DNA of 64,000 nucleotides from Rhizobium sp. SL42 (lineage in GTDB: Bacteria > Pseudomonadota > Alphaproteobacteria > Rhizobiales > Rhizobiaceae): assembly GCF_021729845.1 (NCBI RefSeq), contig NZ_CP063397.1, positions 3,114,001-3,178,000 of the forward strand, written 5' to 3'. This document shows positions 12,047 to 21,848 of this stretch, one piece after another. Numbering within the stretch: the first letter of the stretch is position 1; the number at the start of each line of letters is the position of its first letter. Below the pieces are notes generated by a model. It did not search any database. It was given only the letters and a program-made list of their open reading frames with translations, and was not told the DNA's origin. Position numbers and translations under genes: made by a program.

Positions 12047-12913
12047 TCAGCTACCGGTCAGGAATTTGCGACCGGCGCGTGCGATCCACGAACCCTCATT
12101 TTCGCGCGGCTCGACACCGCCGCTCTGCAGCAGCTTGTAGGAGTCCGCATACCACTGGCTGTCCGGATAGTTATGTCCGAGAACGGCCGCAGCGGTCTGT
12201 GCTTCCTGTACGATACCCATGGCGAAATAGGCTTCCACGAGACGTGCGAGCGCTTCCTCGATCTGGTTCGTATTGGAGAACTCCTCGACCACGACGCGGA
12301 AGCGCGACACGGCAGCGAGGTATTCCTTGCGTTCCAGATAGTAGCGTCCGACCTGCATTTCGCGACCGGCGAGCTGGTCGCGGGCAAAACGGATCTTCGC
12401 CTGTGCGTCATCGACATATTCCGAGTCGGGATATTCGTCGACAACGCGCTGCATCGCCTCGATGGTCTTTTGCGAAGCCTTCTGGTCCTGCGTGACGTTG
12501 GCGATCTGCTTCCAGTTGGAAAGACCGACCAGATACTGCACGTAGGCCGAATCCTCAGACTTCGGATACAGGCTCATGTAGCGATTGCCGCTTGCGATGG
12601 AATCGCCGTAGCGACCGAGGCGATACTTGGTGAAGGTGCTCATCACCAGCGCCTTGCGCGACCACTCGGAGAACGGGTGCTGGGCATCGACAGCGTCGAA
12701 CTTGCGTGCCGCTTCGCTCATGTTGCCCGCCTTGATATTGGCGAGACCCTGATTGTAGAGAACATCCGGCGGATCGGTTTCGGTGGCCAGCTTGGTGATG
12801 TCGATGTCAGGATCCGATTGGCAACTGGCGAGCACGCCTGCCAGCGACATCATCACGCAAAGGCTGGCGACACGCGCGGCTTTCTTCACAACGACCGATC
12901 CTACTTGACTCAT
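12047..12913 (-). CDS. bamD: Outer membrane assembly lipoprotein BamD (ComL)
   Basis: 288 residues with a lipoprotein signal: a hydrophobic stretch ending in the lipobox LASC with Cys31. The mature part is built of TPR-like helical repeats ([32 protein letters not shown]) as in BamD, the essential helical partner of BamA in beta-barrel insertion. Length and position between lpxC and recN agree with rhizobial bamD. The 237 bp between it and lpxC contain the lpxC terminator, so bamD probably has its own promoter. Confidence 0.95.
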   Translation of the reverse strand: MSQVGSVVVKKAARVASLCVMMSLAGVLASCQSDPDIDITKLATETDPPDVLYNQGLANIKAGNMSEAARKFDAVDAQHPFSEWSRKALVMSTFTKYRLGRYGDSIASGNRYMSLYPKSEDSAYVQYLVGLSNWKQIANVTQDQKASQKTIEAMQRVVDEYPDSEYVDDAQAKIRFARDQLAGREMQVGRYYLERKEYLAAVSRFRVVVEEFSNTNQIEEALARLVEAYFAMGIVQEAQTAAAVLGHNYPDSQWYADSYKLLQSGGVEPRENEGSWIARAGRKFLTGS

Positions 12914-13072
12914 TCCGAAAGATCCCGATTGCAGCGCCGCCTTAAAAGTCGTCGCTTTCAGATGGCGTTTCTAGCCACAAAAGACGTATGAGGGCAACGC
13001 AGTGATGGCGATTTAGCGCAATTTTGTGGCGACGTACGAAGAAAGTTCCAATTCGACCGGTTCCAGCCTCAA

Positions 13073-13111
13073 AAGCAAAGGCGCCAGCCCGCACGAAGCG
13101 GAACCGGCGCC
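13073..13111 (-). terminator. Rho-independent terminator of lpxC
   Basis: Read on the minus strand, a GC-rich hairpin (GGCGCCGG..CGC, TTCG loop, GCGGGCTGGCGCC) is followed by CTTTGCTTTT. It begins 40 nt after the lpxC stop. The stem has a few G-T or mismatched pairs in the middle but the outer six pairs are perfect. Confidence 0.8.
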
Positions 13112-13150
13112 CAAATCATTCAAACGACTTTAGAATCTCGAACAGGATGC

Positions 13151-14104
13151 TTACGCGGTCCACGGCGCGAATTCGAGTGCCTGAACCGGAACGAATTCGC
13201 GCGCACGTGCCCGCAGGCTGCGCGACGGCGCCTCGACCACCTCGTAGGCGGAAGCATCGCTCAGCAACGCCTTCAGCGCGTTTGCATTCAGCTTGTGGCC
13301 ACCGCGATACGAGCGGTAGCAGCCGATGAACTGGGCACCGGCCAGCGCCAGGTCACCCACGGCATCCAGCGTCTTGTGACGAACGAACTCGTCCTCGTAA
13401 CGAAGGCCTTCGACATTGATCACGGCATCGTCGTCAGAAATGACGACGGAATTCTCCAGCGACGACCCCAATGCAAACCCTGCGGCCCACAAACGTTCGA
13501 CATCACGCATGAAGCCGAAGGTACGAGCGCGCGACAGTTCGGCCTTGAATGTCTCTGCCGTCAGGTCACCCTGCCACTTCTGGCGACCGATCAACTTGCT
13601 GTCGAAGTCAATTTCGACTTCGAAGCGCGTGCCATCGTAAGGGAGGAACTCGGCCCATGAAGCTCCGGCCTCGATGCGAACCGGCTTGATCACACGGATA
13701 TAGCGTCGCTTCACGCCCAGATTGGTGATCCCGACCTGCTCGATGGCATCGATGAAGACTTCCGAGCTTCCATCCATGATCGGCATTTCTGCGCCGTCGA
13801 CTTCGACGATGAGATTGTCGAGGCCCAGCGCATACAGCGCCGCCATGACATGTTCGATCGTCGCGATCGAACGGGTCGCCGACGTACCCAGCACCGTGCA
13901 GAGATCGGTATTGCCGACATGGGCCGAGACGGCGCGATATTCGCTTGTCGAGCCGTCACCATGCTGGCGGCTGAAAACGATGCCCGTACCGGCTTCCGCC
14001 GGCAGCAGGGTAATCGTCACGTCACGACCGGAATGCACACCAATACCCGTGACAGAAAGCGGAGCCGCGATCGTCGTTTGAAATCCGAGCAAAGCAATTG
14101 CCAT
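13151..14104 (-). CDS. lpxC: UDP-3-O-acyl-N-acetylglucosamine deacetylase LpxC
   Basis: Catalyses the committed deacetylation step of lipid A synthesis. From ATG 14104 the protein is 317 residues and starts MAIALLGFQTT, matching the usual length; ATG 14152 would add 16 residues lacking similarity. Zinc and catalytic residues are visible: Glu84-His85 in ATIEH, and His243/Asp247 in RHKTLDAVGD. It lies downstream of ftsZ, as in many Gram-negative dcw regions, but is separated from it by a strong terminator, so it is probably transcribed from a promoter in 14105-14318. Confidence 0.96.
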   Translation of the reverse strand: MAIALLGFQTTIAAPLSVTGIGVHSGRDVTITLLPAEAGTGIVFSRQHGDGSTSEYRAVSAHVGNTDLCTVLGTSATRSIATIEHVMAALYALGLDNLIVEVDGAEMPIMDGSSEVFIDAIEQVGITNLGVKRRYIRVIKPVRIEAGASWAEFLPYDGTRFEVEIDFDSKLIGRQKWQGDLTAETFKAELSRARTFGFMRDVERLWAAGFALGSSLENSVVISDDDAVINVEGLRYEDEFVRHKTLDAVGDLALAGAQFIGCYRSYRGGHKLNANALKALLSDASAYEVVEAPSRSLRARAREFVPVQALEFAPWTA

Positions 14105-14317
14105 TCCGAATGCCTTATCTGACTTGGCGCTCGCCGTCGTAGGAAAGCTCATGCACCAATTGGTCTTCTCTGAGGGCTTGGGCAGCCCTGTTTCCTATTC
14201 ATACATACGGAGGTAGCAGCCCCAAGCCAAATCACTGTTTCTTTCCGACTGTAACGAAACTATCGAATTGAAAAAGCACAAGAAAAAGCACACGCATTCA
14301 GCCTTTTCCAAAAGCAG

Positions 14318-14343
14318 AAAACCCGGGCTTTTGGCCCGGGCTC
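14318..14343 (-). terminator. Rho-independent terminator of ftsZ
   Basis: On the minus strand AGCCCGGGC-CAAAA-GCCCGGG is followed by TTTTCTGCTTTT, starting 22 nt after the ftsZ stop. It is a compact GC stem with a T-rich tail and ends the dcw transcript. Confidence 0.88.
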
Positions 14344-14365
14344 CCTAAGCGATCAGAAGCGCTGA

Positions 14366-16129
14366 TCAGTTTGTCTGGCGGCGCAGGAAGGCCGGAATTT
14401 CCAGCTGGTCGTCTTCGTTCGAAGTGCGGGTCGGAGGTGTCGTGCGACCCTGATCGTCGAGCTGGCCACGACGCGGAGCGTAGAGGCTGGCTTCAGCCGA
14501 AAGCGGACGACGCTGCTGCGGTGCCGCAGGCGCCGAACCGGTCATGTCGCCGACAACCGGCTCTTCGTCCTGATGGCGGCCGAGCGAATTGGTGATTCGC
14601 TTCAACAGACCCATCGGGCCGCGTTCGTCCTGGGCGGCAGGAGCAGCCGTCTGCGACCGATGATCGATCTCAGCGCGCAGGACCGGCGGGAAGTCTTCAA
14701 CCTTCGGCATGCGCGCCTGTTCCGGGGCCATCCGCGGGGCAGCAGCCATCGGCTCCATCTGCATCGGTGCCGGAGCAACCGGAGCATGATAGACAGGAGC
14801 CTGCGCGACCGGAGCCGGCTGCGAAACGACAGGCGCCGGAGCCATCATCGGTTCTGCCATGCGCGGTGCCGGGGCCGGAGCAACATCTTGAGCCGGAGCG
14901 CCGAACAGACGGCTGGCAGGACGGAATTCCGGTTCGGCGGCAGCCTGCGGCTGGGCTACGGCCTGACGAGCGATGGCGATTTCAAGTTCACGTTCCATTT
15001 CAGCTTCAGCCGAACGGATGGTTTCTGCGACCGGATCAATGACGGTCTTGGGGGCCTGCGTCATTGCAGGCTGGTATGCGGCCGGCGCCGAAGCAACGGC
15101 CGCGGAAGGACGCATAACGGGCTTTGCCAGCGGAGCGGCTTCAAAACCCTTGGAGGCGAGAGCCGCACGGTCGATGCCGGTAGCAACGACGGACACGCGG
15201 ATGATGCCTTCCAGCGCTTCGTCGAAGGTCGCGCCGAGGATGATGTTGGCATCCGGATCGACTTCTTCGCGAATGCGGGTCGCAGCTTCGTCGACTTCGA
15301 AGAGCGTCATGTCGCGACCACCGGTGATCGAGATCAGCAGGCCCTGTGCGCCCTTCATCGAGGTTTCGTCGAGTAGCGGGTTTGCGATTGCAGCTTCGGC
15401 AGCCTGCATAGCGCGGCCCTGGCCGGAAGCCTCGCCGGTACCCATCATCGCACGGCCCATCTCGCGCATGACCGAGCGAACGTCGGCGAAGTCGAGGTTG
15501 ATCAGGCCTTCCTTGACCATCAGGTCGGTGATGCAGGCAACTCCAGAGTAGAGAACCTGGTCAGCCATGGCGAAAGCGTCGGCAAAGGTCGTCTTGTCGT
15601 TGGCAATGCGGAACAGGTTCTGGTTCGGGATGACGATCAGGGTGTCGACCGACTTCTGCAGTTCCTCGATACCGGCTTCGGCAAGACGCATGCGACGCTG
15701 GCCTTCGAAGTGGAACGGCTTGGTGACGACGCCAACCGTCAGGATGCCCTTGTTGCGGGCAGCCTGAGCTACGACTGGAGCAGCACCGGTACCGGTACCG
15801 CCACCCATGCCGGCAGTGACGAAGCACATATGCGTGCCATTGAGATGGTCGATGATCTCGTCGATGCACTCTTCAGCGGCGGCACGGCCGACTTCGGGCT
15901 GCGAACCGGCGCCGAGGCCTTCGGTGACGCTGACGCCGAGCTGGATGATCCGTTCGGCCTTGGTCATGGTCAGCGCCTGGGCATCTGTATTGGCAACGAC
16001 GAAGTCGACGCCCTGCAGGCCAGCGGTGATCATGTTGTTGACGGCGTTGCCGCCACCGCCACCGACACCGAAAACGGTGATCCGGGGCTTCAGCTCAGTG
16101 ATGTCTGGCTTCTGCAGCTTGATGGTCAT
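14366..16129 (-). CDS. ftsZ: Cell division GTPase FtsZ
   Basis: 587 residues from ATG 16129, which has an AGAAGGGA ribosome binding site; an in-frame start at 16159 is less likely. The tubulin-like GTPase core occupies about residues 15-330 with the signature GGGTGTG at 109-115. A Pro/Ala/Met-rich linker of about 240 residues follows, then the conserved C-terminal peptide [10 protein letters not shown] that binds FtsA and other tethers. FtsZ polymerises into the division ring. The long linker is typical of rhizobia and explains a length well above the approximately 380 residues of E. coli FtsZ. It is the last gene of the dcw run. Confidence 0.98.
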   Translation of the reverse strand: MTIKLQKPDITELKPRITVFGVGGGGGNAVNNMITAGLQGVDFVVANTDAQALTMTKAERIIQLGVSVTEGLGAGSQPEVGRAAAEECIDEIIDHLNGTHMCFVTAGMGGGTGTGAAPVVAQAARNKGILTVGVVTKPFHFEGQRRMRLAEAGIEELQKSVDTLIVIPNQNLFRIANDKTTFADAFAMADQVLYSGVACITDLMVKEGLINLDFADVRSVMREMGRAMMGTGEASGQGRAMQAAEAAIANPLLDETSMKGAQGLLISITGGRDMTLFEVDEAATRIREEVDPDANIILGATFDEALEGIIRVSVVATGIDRAALASKGFEAAPLAKPVMRPSAAVASAPAAYQPAMTQAPKTVIDPVAETIRSAEAEMERELEIAIARQAVAQPQAAAEPEFRPASRLFGAPAQDVAPAPAPRMAEPMMAPAPVVSQPAPVAQAPVYHAPVAPAPMQMEPMAAAPRMAPEQARMPKVEDFPPVLRAEIDHRSQTAAPAAQDERGPMGLLKRITNSLGRHQDEEPVVGDMTGSAPAAPQQRRPLSAEASLYAPRRGQLDDQGRTTPPTRTSNEDDQLEIPAFLRRQTN

Positions 16130-16225
16130 GGTACCAGTCCCTTCTTTTTCCGGCCGCATCGCCTAGCCGGCCAAGTCATTTCAACAGATTTCCCTGTCCC
16201 GAACCTTGTGGCCCGGTGGGTGAAC

Positions 16226-17557
16226 TCAAAAACTCTCTTTCAACCACTGACCCATGCGGGCGAAGCGGCTGTTTCCGTTGCCGAAGGGCGAGAACAACCC
16301 GCCCTGCCCGGCATGTGTTTCCTGATCCGCAACCTGCGGATAGATCATCAGACCGACCGCTGTGGAGAAGGCCGGTCCCTTGGCGGCAGCCGGAAGACCG
16401 GACACTCCCATCGGACGACCAATTCGCACATTGCGGGCGAGAATACGGCGGGCCGCTTCCGGCATGCCTGTCAGCTGGCTGGCGCCACCCGTCAGGACGA
16501 CGCGCTTGCCGACCACCGGAGAGAACCCCGACTTCTGGATCCGGTCGCGCAGCAGTTCGAGCGTTTCCTCGATCCGCGCACTGATGATCCGGGTCAGAAG
16601 CGCCCGCGGAACCTGTGTCGGCTGGTCGCGGTCGTCCTCGCCGATCGGCGGGACAGAAATCATCTCGCGGTCGTCTGCGCCATTGGCGACAGCCGATCCG
16701 TGAACGACCTTCAAGCGTTCTGCATCCTCGATACGGGTCGAAAGCCCGCGCGCCAGATCGGTGGTCACGTGATGACCGCCAATCCCAATGGCGTCCGTAT
16801 GGATCAGCTTGCCTTCTGCAAAGACCGAAATGGTGGTCATACCGCCGCCCATGTCGATCGCAGCGCAACCGAGCTCCACCTCGTCGTCGACCAGGGCAGC
16901 AAGGCCGCTGGCGTAAGGCGTGGCAACCACACCCTCGACGGTCAGATGAGCGCGATTGATGCAGAGCTCCAGGTTGCGGAGCGCCGCACGTTCGGCCGTG
17001 ACCACATGCATGTCGACGCCGAGGACGTCGCCATACATGCCAAGGGGATCGCGGATTCCCCGCTCTCCGTCAAGCGAAAAGCCTGTCGGCAGCGAATGAA
17101 GAACGGCACGGTCATTGCCCTGCGACTGCTGGCCGGCAGCAACGAGAACCTTGCGCAGATCGCCCGACTCCACTTCCTGGCCACCGAGATCGATGGTTGC
17201 CGTATAGACATCGGAACCGATGCGGCCGGCGGAAACATTGACGATCAGGCTCTCGACGGTCAGGCCGGCCATCCGCTCCGCCGCATCGACGGCGAGACGG
17301 ACAACGTTTTCCACCGCATCGAGATCGGCAATCACACCGGACTTGATGCCATGCGAGCGCTGATGACCGAGGCCGATAACCTCGACATTGTGGGTGCGGC
17401 CCGGCAGCACGGAGCTTTCGCGGCGCGGCGTCAGCCTGCCGATCATGCAGACGACCTTTGTCGAGCCGATATCCAGCACGGAGACCACATGGGCACGCTT
17501 GGACGAAAGCGGCTTGGTGCGCGGCAGACCGAAATTTGAGCCCCCGAAGAAGTTCAT
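16226..17557 (-). CDS. ftsA: Cell division protein FtsA
   Basis: 443 residues of the actin/Hsp70-like ATPase fold. Phosphate-1 motif VLDIGSTKV is near residue 27, the connect/phosphate-2 motif IDMGGGMTT near 230, and adenosine motif LTGGAS near 355. The extreme C-terminus (ARMGQWLKESF) looks like the amphipathic membrane-targeting helix. FtsA anchors FtsZ to the inner membrane and recruits later division proteins. Its ATG overlaps the ftsQ stop (ATGA), indicating translational coupling, and a 96-bp gap separates it from ftsZ. Confidence 0.97.
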   Translation of the reverse strand: MNFFGGSNFGLPRTKPLSSKRAHVVSVLDIGSTKVVCMIGRLTPRRESSVLPGRTHNVEVIGLGHQRSHGIKSGVIADLDAVENVVRLAVDAAERMAGLTVESLIVNVSAGRIGSDVYTATIDLGGQEVESGDLRKVLVAAGQQSQGNDRAVLHSLPTGFSLDGERGIRDPLGMYGDVLGVDMHVVTAERAALRNLELCINRAHLTVEGVVATPYASGLAALVDDEVELGCAAIDMGGGMTTISVFAEGKLIHTDAIGIGGHHVTTDLARGLSTRIEDAERLKVVHGSAVANGADDREMISVPPIGEDDRDQPTQVPRALLTRIISARIEETLELLRDRIQKSGFSPVVGKRVVLTGGASQLTGMPEAARRILARNVRIGRPMGVSGLPAAAKGPAFSTAVGLMIYPQVADQETHAGQGGLFSPFGNGNSRFARMGQWLKESF

Positions 17558-18486
17558 ATGTTCTGCTCCGCCTTTTTCAGCGCCTTGCGACGCGCCTCGA
17601 CCGCAGCAATCCGACGCTCTTGCGCCTCAGGCGTCAGACGTACAGCCACACGATCGTGCAGGCGCATGTCGATCGCCGCGATATCGCGCGAGAGAACCTG
17701 CTGCTCCTCGTCGAAACGCGACAGAAGCGCCAGCGATTGACTGATATCGGTTTCCGGCAGTTTCACCACGATGCCATTGTCGAGATGGATATCCCAGCGA
17801 CGACCGGCGACGCGGACGAATGCCTTTACCCGCGACGCTATACCCGGCCACTTGGAAAATTCTTCCTCGATCGCAGCAGCACCCGTCTCGGCGTCGCGAC
17901 CGACGAACAGCGGAAGAGAGGCAAACTTGTTGTCGCGCAGCGGCGCAATGACAGAACCCGAACGTTCGATGATCGACAGATCGGAACCATGCTGCCAGAT
18001 CGCATAAGCCTGCCGCTCGCGCAGCAGAACCTCGACCGTGCTCGGATAGATCTTGCGAACCTCGACCGATTCGATCCATGGCAGATCGGCAAGCGACTTG
18101 CGCGCTTCGGCGATATCGAGACCGAGCAGACTGGTCGCGCCATCGAGGCCGAGCAATTGCAGAATATCGATTTCAGACGTGTGCTGATTACCAGAGACGC
18201 GTACGTCCTCGATGGCAAAACCCGCCGTAGAAGTCATCGACTGAAGCACCGCCGGACCATGACCGCCGACAACAACGCCATGCAAGGCAACAGCCGAATA
18301 GAAACCGACAAAGGCAATCTTGCCGGCGTGGCGCGGCAGAACGATCCGACCAGAGCAGAGACTGATCACGAAGCGGACGACGCGACGCAGAGGACGCGGC
18401 AGGACAACGGTATCTGCGGCAGCAACCTGCACGCCGGGATACCCACCCCTGATCTCAGCCGATTTGTTGCCGCTTAGCGCAAACAA
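17554..18486 (-). CDS. ftsQ: Cell division protein FtsQ
   Basis: A bitopic division protein of about 310 residues with one transmembrane segment (about residues 45-70) preceded by a basic cytoplasmic stretch, then a POTRA domain (about 85-155) and the FtsQ domain. There is no ATG at the 5' end of this frame. TTG at 18486 is chosen because a GGAGGA ribosome binding site lies six bases upstream, inside the end of ddl; a TTG at 18507 is the other option. The gene overlaps the 3' end of ddl and its stop overlaps the ftsA start. FtsQ links FtsB/FtsL to the divisome. Confidence 0.93.
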   Translation of the reverse strand: MFALSGNKSAEIRGGYPGVQVAAADTVVLPRPLRRVVRFVISLCSGRIVLPRHAGKIAFVGFYSAVALHGVVVGGHGPAVLQSMTSTAGFAIEDVRVSGNQHTSEIDILQLLGLDGATSLLGLDIAEARKSLADLPWIESVEVRKIYPSTVEVLLRERQAYAIWQHGSDLSIIERSGSVIAPLRDNKFASLPLFVGRDAETGAAAIEEEFSKWPGIASRVKAFVRVAGRRWDIHLDNGIVVKLPETDISQSLALLSRFDEEQQVLSRDIAAIDMRLHDRVAVRLTPEAQERRIAAVEARRKALKKAEQNI

Positions 18487-19400
18487 GAGGCGTCCTCCAC
18501 CATCCAACGAACGAATTCACCAAATCCAAGGCCCGCATGGGCCGCCATTTCCGGCAACAGGGAGGTTGGGGTCATGCCCGGCTGATTGTTGAGTTCCAGC
18601 CAGACCAGATCACCATCCTCGGAGAACCGATCGTCGTAGCGGAAGTCTGAGCGACTCACTCCGCGGCAACCGATCGCCTGATGTGCCTTGACTGACAATG
18701 ATTGTATTTTTTGGTAAATTTTCGGTGAAATTTCCGCCGGAAGTACGTGCTTGGACCCGCCTGCAGCATACTTTGCGTCATAGTCGTAGAAGCCATGCCC
18801 AAGCGGAACAACCTCGGTGACCGCCAGCGCACGACCGTCCATCACACCACAGGTCAACTCGCGCCCGGCGACATAACGCTCCACCATGACGACATCACCA
18901 TAGCGCCAATCGGACGAAGTGAGGATCTGCGGCGGATGCGCCATATCCTCCCGTACGATGACAACACCGAAGCTGGACCCCTCACGAACCGGCTTCACCA
19001 CATAAGGAGGTGCCATCGGATGTTCATTGCCGATATCGAAACGGCTCATCACGATTGCTTCGGCAACAGGAATGCCGGCCAGCGAAGCGATCAGCTTCGC
19101 CTGACGCTTATCCATCGCGAGCGCAGAGGCAAGAACGCCGGAATGCGTGTAGGGAATGCCGAGATATTCGAGCACGCCCTGGATCGTACCGTCTTCGCCA
19201 AACGGACCATGAAGCGCATTGAAGGCGACATCCGGACGCAGAGCAGAGAGAACCTCACCAACATCCCGGCCAACATCGACACGGGTGACACGAAAACCCT
19301 CACCCTCAAGCGCGGCAGCGCATGCAGTCCCCGAAGAGAGACTGACAGGACGCTCGGAGGAAATCCCCCCCATCAGAACCGCGACATGCTTGCCACTCAT
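18474..19400 (-). CDS. ddl: D-alanine--D-alanine ligase
   Basis: 308 residues of the ATP-grasp family. N-terminal [15 protein letters not shown] is the D-Ala-1 binding segment; [10 protein letters not shown], the ATP-grasp lysine region [13 protein letters not shown], and the metal-binding end [19 protein letters not shown] are all present. It makes the D-Ala-D-Ala dipeptide added by MurF. ATG 19400 is preferred to the TTG immediately upstream because GAGAGG lies at the right distance. It is the first gene of the ddl-ftsQ-ftsA-ftsZ run and is cut off from murB by two other genes, so it needs a promoter in 19401-19605. Confidence 0.96.
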   Translation of the reverse strand: MSGKHVAVLMGGISSERPVSLSSGTACAAALEGEGFRVTRVDVGRDVGEVLSALRPDVAFNALHGPFGEDGTIQGVLEYLGIPYTHSGVLASALAMDKRQAKLIASLAGIPVAEAIVMSRFDIGNEHPMAPPYVVKPVREGSSFGVVIVREDMAHPPQILTSSDWRYGDVVMVERYVAGRELTCGVMDGRALAVTEVVPLGHGFYDYDAKYAAGGSKHVLPAEISPKIYQKIQSLSVKAHQAIGCRGVSRSDFRYDDRFSEDGDLVWLELNNQPGMTPTSLLPEMAAHAGLGFGEFVRWMVEDASCLR

Positions 19401-19605
19401 CAACGCCTCTCAACCAATTCAGAACCTGAGCCTGCGAACTCTCATGCCGCGGCGACTTTTGCAGCATCAGTAGAACAACATTAAGGTTAATGAAGCGTTT
19501 ACTTTCGTTAACTTCGCACCATGAGGCGCACCCTGCCCGACTGAATCAAATTCAGCATAAACACAATCAAGATATTGAAATTAAACAATAAAATTAGAAT
19601 TCGGC
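19401..19605. promoter_or_regulatory. AT-rich upstream region of ddl-ftsQAZ
   Basis: This 205-bp stretch is much richer in A+T than its surroundings and lies upstream of ddl. It contains a 14-bp inverted repeat CATTAAGGTTAATG (19479-19492) and a GTTAAC at 19507-19512, both resembling TTAA-type half sites of the alphaproteobacterial cell-cycle regulator CtrA, although the standard TTAA-N7-TTAA spacing is not met. No clean -35/-10 pair stands out. That it drives ddl-ftsQ-ftsA-ftsZ is inferred from gene layout. Confidence 0.45.
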
Positions 19606-20460
19606 TCAAGCGCGGCGAAGCATCACCGCAGTATCGCTGAGGCCAGCCTGCTGACGATTGCGGTCTCCGGCAGCGGAACTCAACGAAGCAGCGTGGACGA
19701 TTCGGTTCCGGCCGGTGGCCTTCGCATGATACAGCGCCATGTCCGCGTCAGAGAAGATTTCGCTGAAGCCGCGATCGGCCGTCGCATCCGTGAGCCCACC
19801 TGAAACGGTGACGCTGAACACCCTTCCGACCGTTCCGATGGACACCTCCGCCACCCTCGCCCGAACCTCGTCGGCGAGCTGCATGGCATCCTGAGGGGCG
19901 ACGCCGGAGAGCAACACTGCAAACTCTTCTCCGCCGATACGCGACAACACGCCGCGCCCCTTGACCGCGGCGGCCATCACGGCAGCGACCGTGACGATCA
20001 CATCGTCACCGGCCTTGTGTCCGAGGCTGTCATTGACGGCCTTGAACCGGTCGATATCGAACAGCAGCAGTGAGACCGGTCCCCGGCTCTTTTCAAACGC
20101 ATCAAGGAACGCGCGCCGATTCATCAGACCGGACAGCATGTCAGTACGACTGAGCTCTTCGAAACGCTGACGCGAGACGCCGAGGTCGTAAACGGCAAAG
20201 CCAACGACCGAATAGGCAAGCAGCGCTACGATAAAGGAAACGGGAGGCGTCAGCACCGTTGCGATCACCAGCGCCGGAGCAAGATCATAGGGCAGCAGGC
20301 CAAGAGCCACGAGCCCGAAATGCGAGAGGACATTCAGCAGGTAGGCAAAAGCGGCAATCTTGGCGGCCATCCAGACCGAACGGGAAAACACCGCCTTGCG
20401 CGACGAAAACTCGCCCAAACTCAGCTGCCCAATCATCCACTCGTTTGTCTTGCTGATCAT
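19606..20460 (-). CDS. Membrane-bound GGDEF protein, probable diguanylate cyclase
   Basis: 284 residues from ATG 20460 (a TTG at 20472 is less likely). Two to three hydrophobic segments at about residues 30-92 form a small membrane domain, and the C-terminal GGDEF domain carries an intact GGEEF active site at about 176-180 and the metal-binding Asp in FDIDRFK. The product would be cyclic di-GMP. The inhibitory I-site (RxxD before the active site) is not conserved: the aligned positions read K and G, so product inhibition by that site is unlikely. It lies between ddl and the metallophosphoesterase, inside the dcw cluster, with no membership in the wall pathway. Confidence 0.9.
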   Translation of the reverse strand: MISKTNEWMIGQLSLGEFSSRKAVFSRSVWMAAKIAAFAYLLNVLSHFGLVALGLLPYDLAPALVIATVLTPPVSFIVALLAYSVVGFAVYDLGVSRQRFEELSRTDMLSGLMNRRAFLDAFEKSRGPVSLLLFDIDRFKAVNDSLGHKAGDDVIVTVAAVMAAAVKGRGVLSRIGGEEFAVLLSGVAPQDAMQLADEVRARVAEVSIGTVGRVFSVTVSGGLTDATADRGFSEIFSDADMALYHAKATGRNRIVHAASLSSAAGDRNRQQAGLSDTAVMLRRA

Positions 20461-20709
20461 CACCCGCCCCAATCGTTGCGCAGCATATTTCAGCGAAGTT
20501 AAAAATTCGTGGGAGCGACATGCTAGTGCCTCAAGCCGTACGGGTAGGCAAGAAGAGGATGGAAAGGTCCGGAATCAAAATGACAACAGAAACGAAGAAC
20601 CGCTTGGTTTTGTGTCCTTTGTCTTGGCCGACCGTGGCCATCGGGCGGATTGTCACCTTTGCCAATCCGCCATACCCTTCAATGCAAACGATCTGATTGG
20701 GAGCGACAG

Positions 20710-21810
20710 ATGATTTCGAGACGACAGTTGATCGGCTGCGGGCTGTCGGCCGGCTTGCCATGTCTGGTACCCATGCGCCTGTCTGCAAAAGAGACAATCC
20801 TGCCAACAGACGTGACATTCCTGGTTATCAACGACATCCACACCTGCAACATGGGTAGCGGGCTCAGTCCGAATTGTGCCGAGGAAGGCAAGACCGACAA
20901 GAACCTGCTCCGCCACATAGCGGCGCTGAACCGCGTTGCACACGAACACTGGCCGACCCAGATCGACGGACAACCCAGCGGCCTGTCCGGCGCCGGACAA
21001 AAGATTGCCATGCCGCGCGGCATCGTCGTCAGCGGCGACATGACCGACGATGGCGGAGGCCAGACCGCGCTTGCCGCCGAAGGCTCGCAACTGCTGCAAT
21101 TTTCCCACCGCTACCAGCAGGGTGTCGGAGCAGATCGTGTCCACTACCCAGTCTATGTCGGCCTCGGTAACCACGATCTCGACCAGGACGGCATCGCGCC
21201 GCAGGGCGACTGGTATCGGCGGGAGATGCGCGAGTATGTCCAAATGAACCATCGCCCGAATGTCTTCTTCAAACCGACGGTGCCAGTCGATAACTACCAC
21301 GACCTATCCGACACCTATTCATGGAACTGGGACGGTCTGCACCTGATCCAGGCACAGCGTTTCGCGGGCGATACCAACAAGGGTGCAGCAAACGCGATCG
21401 ACTGGCTGAAAAATGATTTGGCCACTTATGCAGCCGACGGCCGTCCCGTCATCATTTTCCAGCACTACGGCTTCGATGCCTTTTCGCGGGAGCGCTGGGA
21501 TCCTCTGAAAAGCACCTTTGATGTCGAAGGAACCGGCGCACCGCACTGGTGGTCGGATGAGGCACGGTCGGTCTTTCTGAACACCCTGAAGGGATACAAC
21601 ATCATTGCCATCGTCCATGGCCATCAGCATGAGACGCCGATGCTGTATCGGGCCGAGGGCTACGACATCATCAAGCCGAAGGCCGCCTTCATGGGCGGCT
21701 TCGGCCTGATCCGGATCAATGGCGGGACAATGGACGTCGTACTGGCTGAAGCAACGGGCGATCACGGCGCAATCAGGTTCACCGACGCATTCAGCAAGAC
21801 TTTCGCCTGA
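20710..21810 (+). CDS. Secreted metallophosphoesterase
   Basis: 366 residues. The calcineurin-like metal-binding motifs occur in order: NDIHTC (Asp42, His44), SGDMTDDGG, GLGNHD, FQHYGFDA and HGHQHETP. The N-terminus MISRRQLIGCGL followed by a short hydrophobic run looks like a twin-arginine or Sec export signal, so a periplasmic location is likely. ATG 20710 has GGGAG six bases upstream; a longer frame from 20650 is not supported. The substrate is unknown. It is the only plus-strand gene within the dcw cluster and is divergent from the GGDEF gene, with 249 bp between. Confidence 0.87.
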   Translation: MISRRQLIGCGLSAGLPCLVPMRLSAKETILPTDVTFLVINDIHTCNMGSGLSPNCAEEGKTDKNLLRHIAALNRVAHEHWPTQIDGQPSGLSGAGQKIAMPRGIVVSGDMTDDGGGQTALAAEGSQLLQFSHRYQQGVGADRVHYPVYVGLGNHDLDQDGIAPQGDWYRREMREYVQMNHRPNVFFKPTVPVDNYHDLSDTYSWNWDGLHLIQAQRFAGDTNKGAANAIDWLKNDLATYAADGRPVIIFQHYGFDAFSRERWDPLKSTFDVEGTGAPHWWSDEARSVFLNTLKGYNIIAIVHGHQHETPMLYRAEGYDIIKPKAAFMGGFGLIRINGGTMDVVLAEATGDHGAIRFTDAFSKTFA

Positions 21811-21812
21811 GA

Positions 21813-21838
21813 CAAGACCGGCTTAACCACCGGTCTTG
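21813..21838. terminator. Hairpin between convergent metallophosphoesterase and murB
   Basis: A perfect 9-bp inverted repeat (CAAGACCGG / CCGGTCTTG, 8-nt loop) lies just after the metallophosphoesterase stop and before the murB stop. It could terminate both converging transcripts, though no T-tract follows on either strand. Confidence 0.55.
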
Positions 21839-21848
21839 CGGCGCTCTG

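Noticed and set aside
15710..17539. A 609-codon plus-strand frame antisense to ftsZ/ftsA
   Set aside because: A side effect of high GC third-position bias opposite two well-identified genes; no known domain is visible.
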